This document shows positions 63,627 through 64,000 of a stretch of 64,000 nucleotides of DNA, piece after piece. Under the pieces are notes generated by a model. It was given only the letters and a program-made list of their open reading frames with translations. It was not told the origin of the DNA and made no database searches. Positions within the stretch are counted from its first letter, which is position 1. Every line of letters begins with the position of its first letter. Source of the stretch: Wyeomyia smithii (taxonomy: Eukaryota; Arthropoda; Insecta; Diptera; Culicidae); NCBI RefSeq assembly GCF_029784165.1, contig NC_073696.1, positions 26,480,358 through 26,544,357 of the forward strand, read 5' to 3'. Made by a program: the position numbers and the translations under genes.

Positions 63627-64000
63627 CTATTGGAGCGAACTGTTCGAACGATGCACTGTGAAACCAATGTAGGATGGAACAGCAAAAAATGAATGCGAAA
63701 GCGAAAGCTTGGGCACCGATTTGCTGCAGAGTTTTGTTCGAAGTTGCATATCTGTTCTGTGCTTCTGGTGATCCGTATACCCTTTTTCGTCACATTGGTC
63801 GAAGCACTCTACATCCTCTTTGACAATGATGTTGATAAGCATCATGCTAACCAGGACGCATATTGCCTCGTATGACACGGTTCGAAACGCGACCCTCAGG
63901 TACATGAGCCTGTAGGCAGAGCTGCGAAAAGTCAATATCATACTACTGACATTACGCCAAAATGATGCAACACCAGAATCAGCCAACTACGGTGCATGGT
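63627..64000 (-). pseudogene. R1-like non-LTR retrotransposon relic, post-RT segment (runs off the window)
   Basis: Minus strand: SAYRLMYLRVAFRTVSYEAI, CVLVSMMLINIIVKEDVECF, DQCDEKGYTD. This fits the post-RT thumb segment (..RVASAYRTVS.EAVCVIAGM..) of R1-clade elements. Frame breaks near 63780. The RT itself would lie beyond the window. Confidence 0.7.

Overview
The window looks like nuclear DNA of a culicine mosquito, probably an Aedes-type genome. It is AT-rich, holds very few genes with long introns, and is packed with nested transposable elements of kinds common in mosquitoes: tRNA-derived SINEs, an ITmD37E transposase relic, Ty1/copia and I-group retrotransposons, and many TIR elements. 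The species call is an inference from gene sequence, splice structure and repeat content; no database was searched.

Three host genes are recognisable. (1) 5036-5787 (+) is a three-exon gene for a MKRN2OS-like (DUF4796-type) protein of 211 aa. (2) Rab5 (+) has coding exons at 24907-25160, 25220-25340, 25404-25572 and 47450-47550. They join to exactly 645 nt (214 aa), and the last exon, which carries the CCSK prenylation tail, lies beyond a 21.9-kb intron. (3) The last coding exon of Strip, the STRIPAK subunit homologous to STRIP1/2, lies at 49783-50707 (-), tail-to-tail with Rab5.

Layout. 1-5.0 kb: GCCGCC-rich repeat, copy 1 of a TIR element (1405-3254), a MITE and diverged repeats. 5.0-5.8 kb: MKRN2OS-like gene. 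7.18-17.84 kb: a composite with pogo-like TIRs and TA target duplications. It holds a decayed pogo-like transposase and, nested inside, SINE pieces, a TG microsatellite, copy 2 of the TIR element (9265-11950, itself hit by another insertion) and a gag-only LTR retrotransposon (12320-14715) with an unusual hairpin array in its leader. 17.8-24.9 kb: upstream region of Rab5 with a hAT MITE and T-rich repeats. 24.9-47.5 kb: Rab5, its last intron holding a mariner relic, a PIF/Harbinger-like MITE, SINEs, LTR-like promoter repeats, a minisatellite, a 2.06-kb insertion with 25-bp target duplication, a 5.3-kb I-group non-LTR retrotransposon with 15-bp target duplication, a 1.34-kb hAT element and an ITmD37E relic. 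47.6-50.7 kb: Rab5 3' UTR and the Strip terminal exon. 51.0-55.3 kb: an almost intact copia element in the Strip intron. 55.3-62.3 kb: an RTE-like relic split by three insertions, followed by a SINE. 62.6-64 kb: an R1-like relic.

Most boundaries of mobile elements given here rest on TIRs and target-site duplications read directly from the sequence. I found no CRISPR array, no functional tRNA or rRNA gene, and no gene cassette suggesting a host defence or metabolic system. The most novel-looking feature is the array of about thirteen short stem-loops in the LTR-element leader at 12558-12894, whose stems change while pairing is mostly kept.
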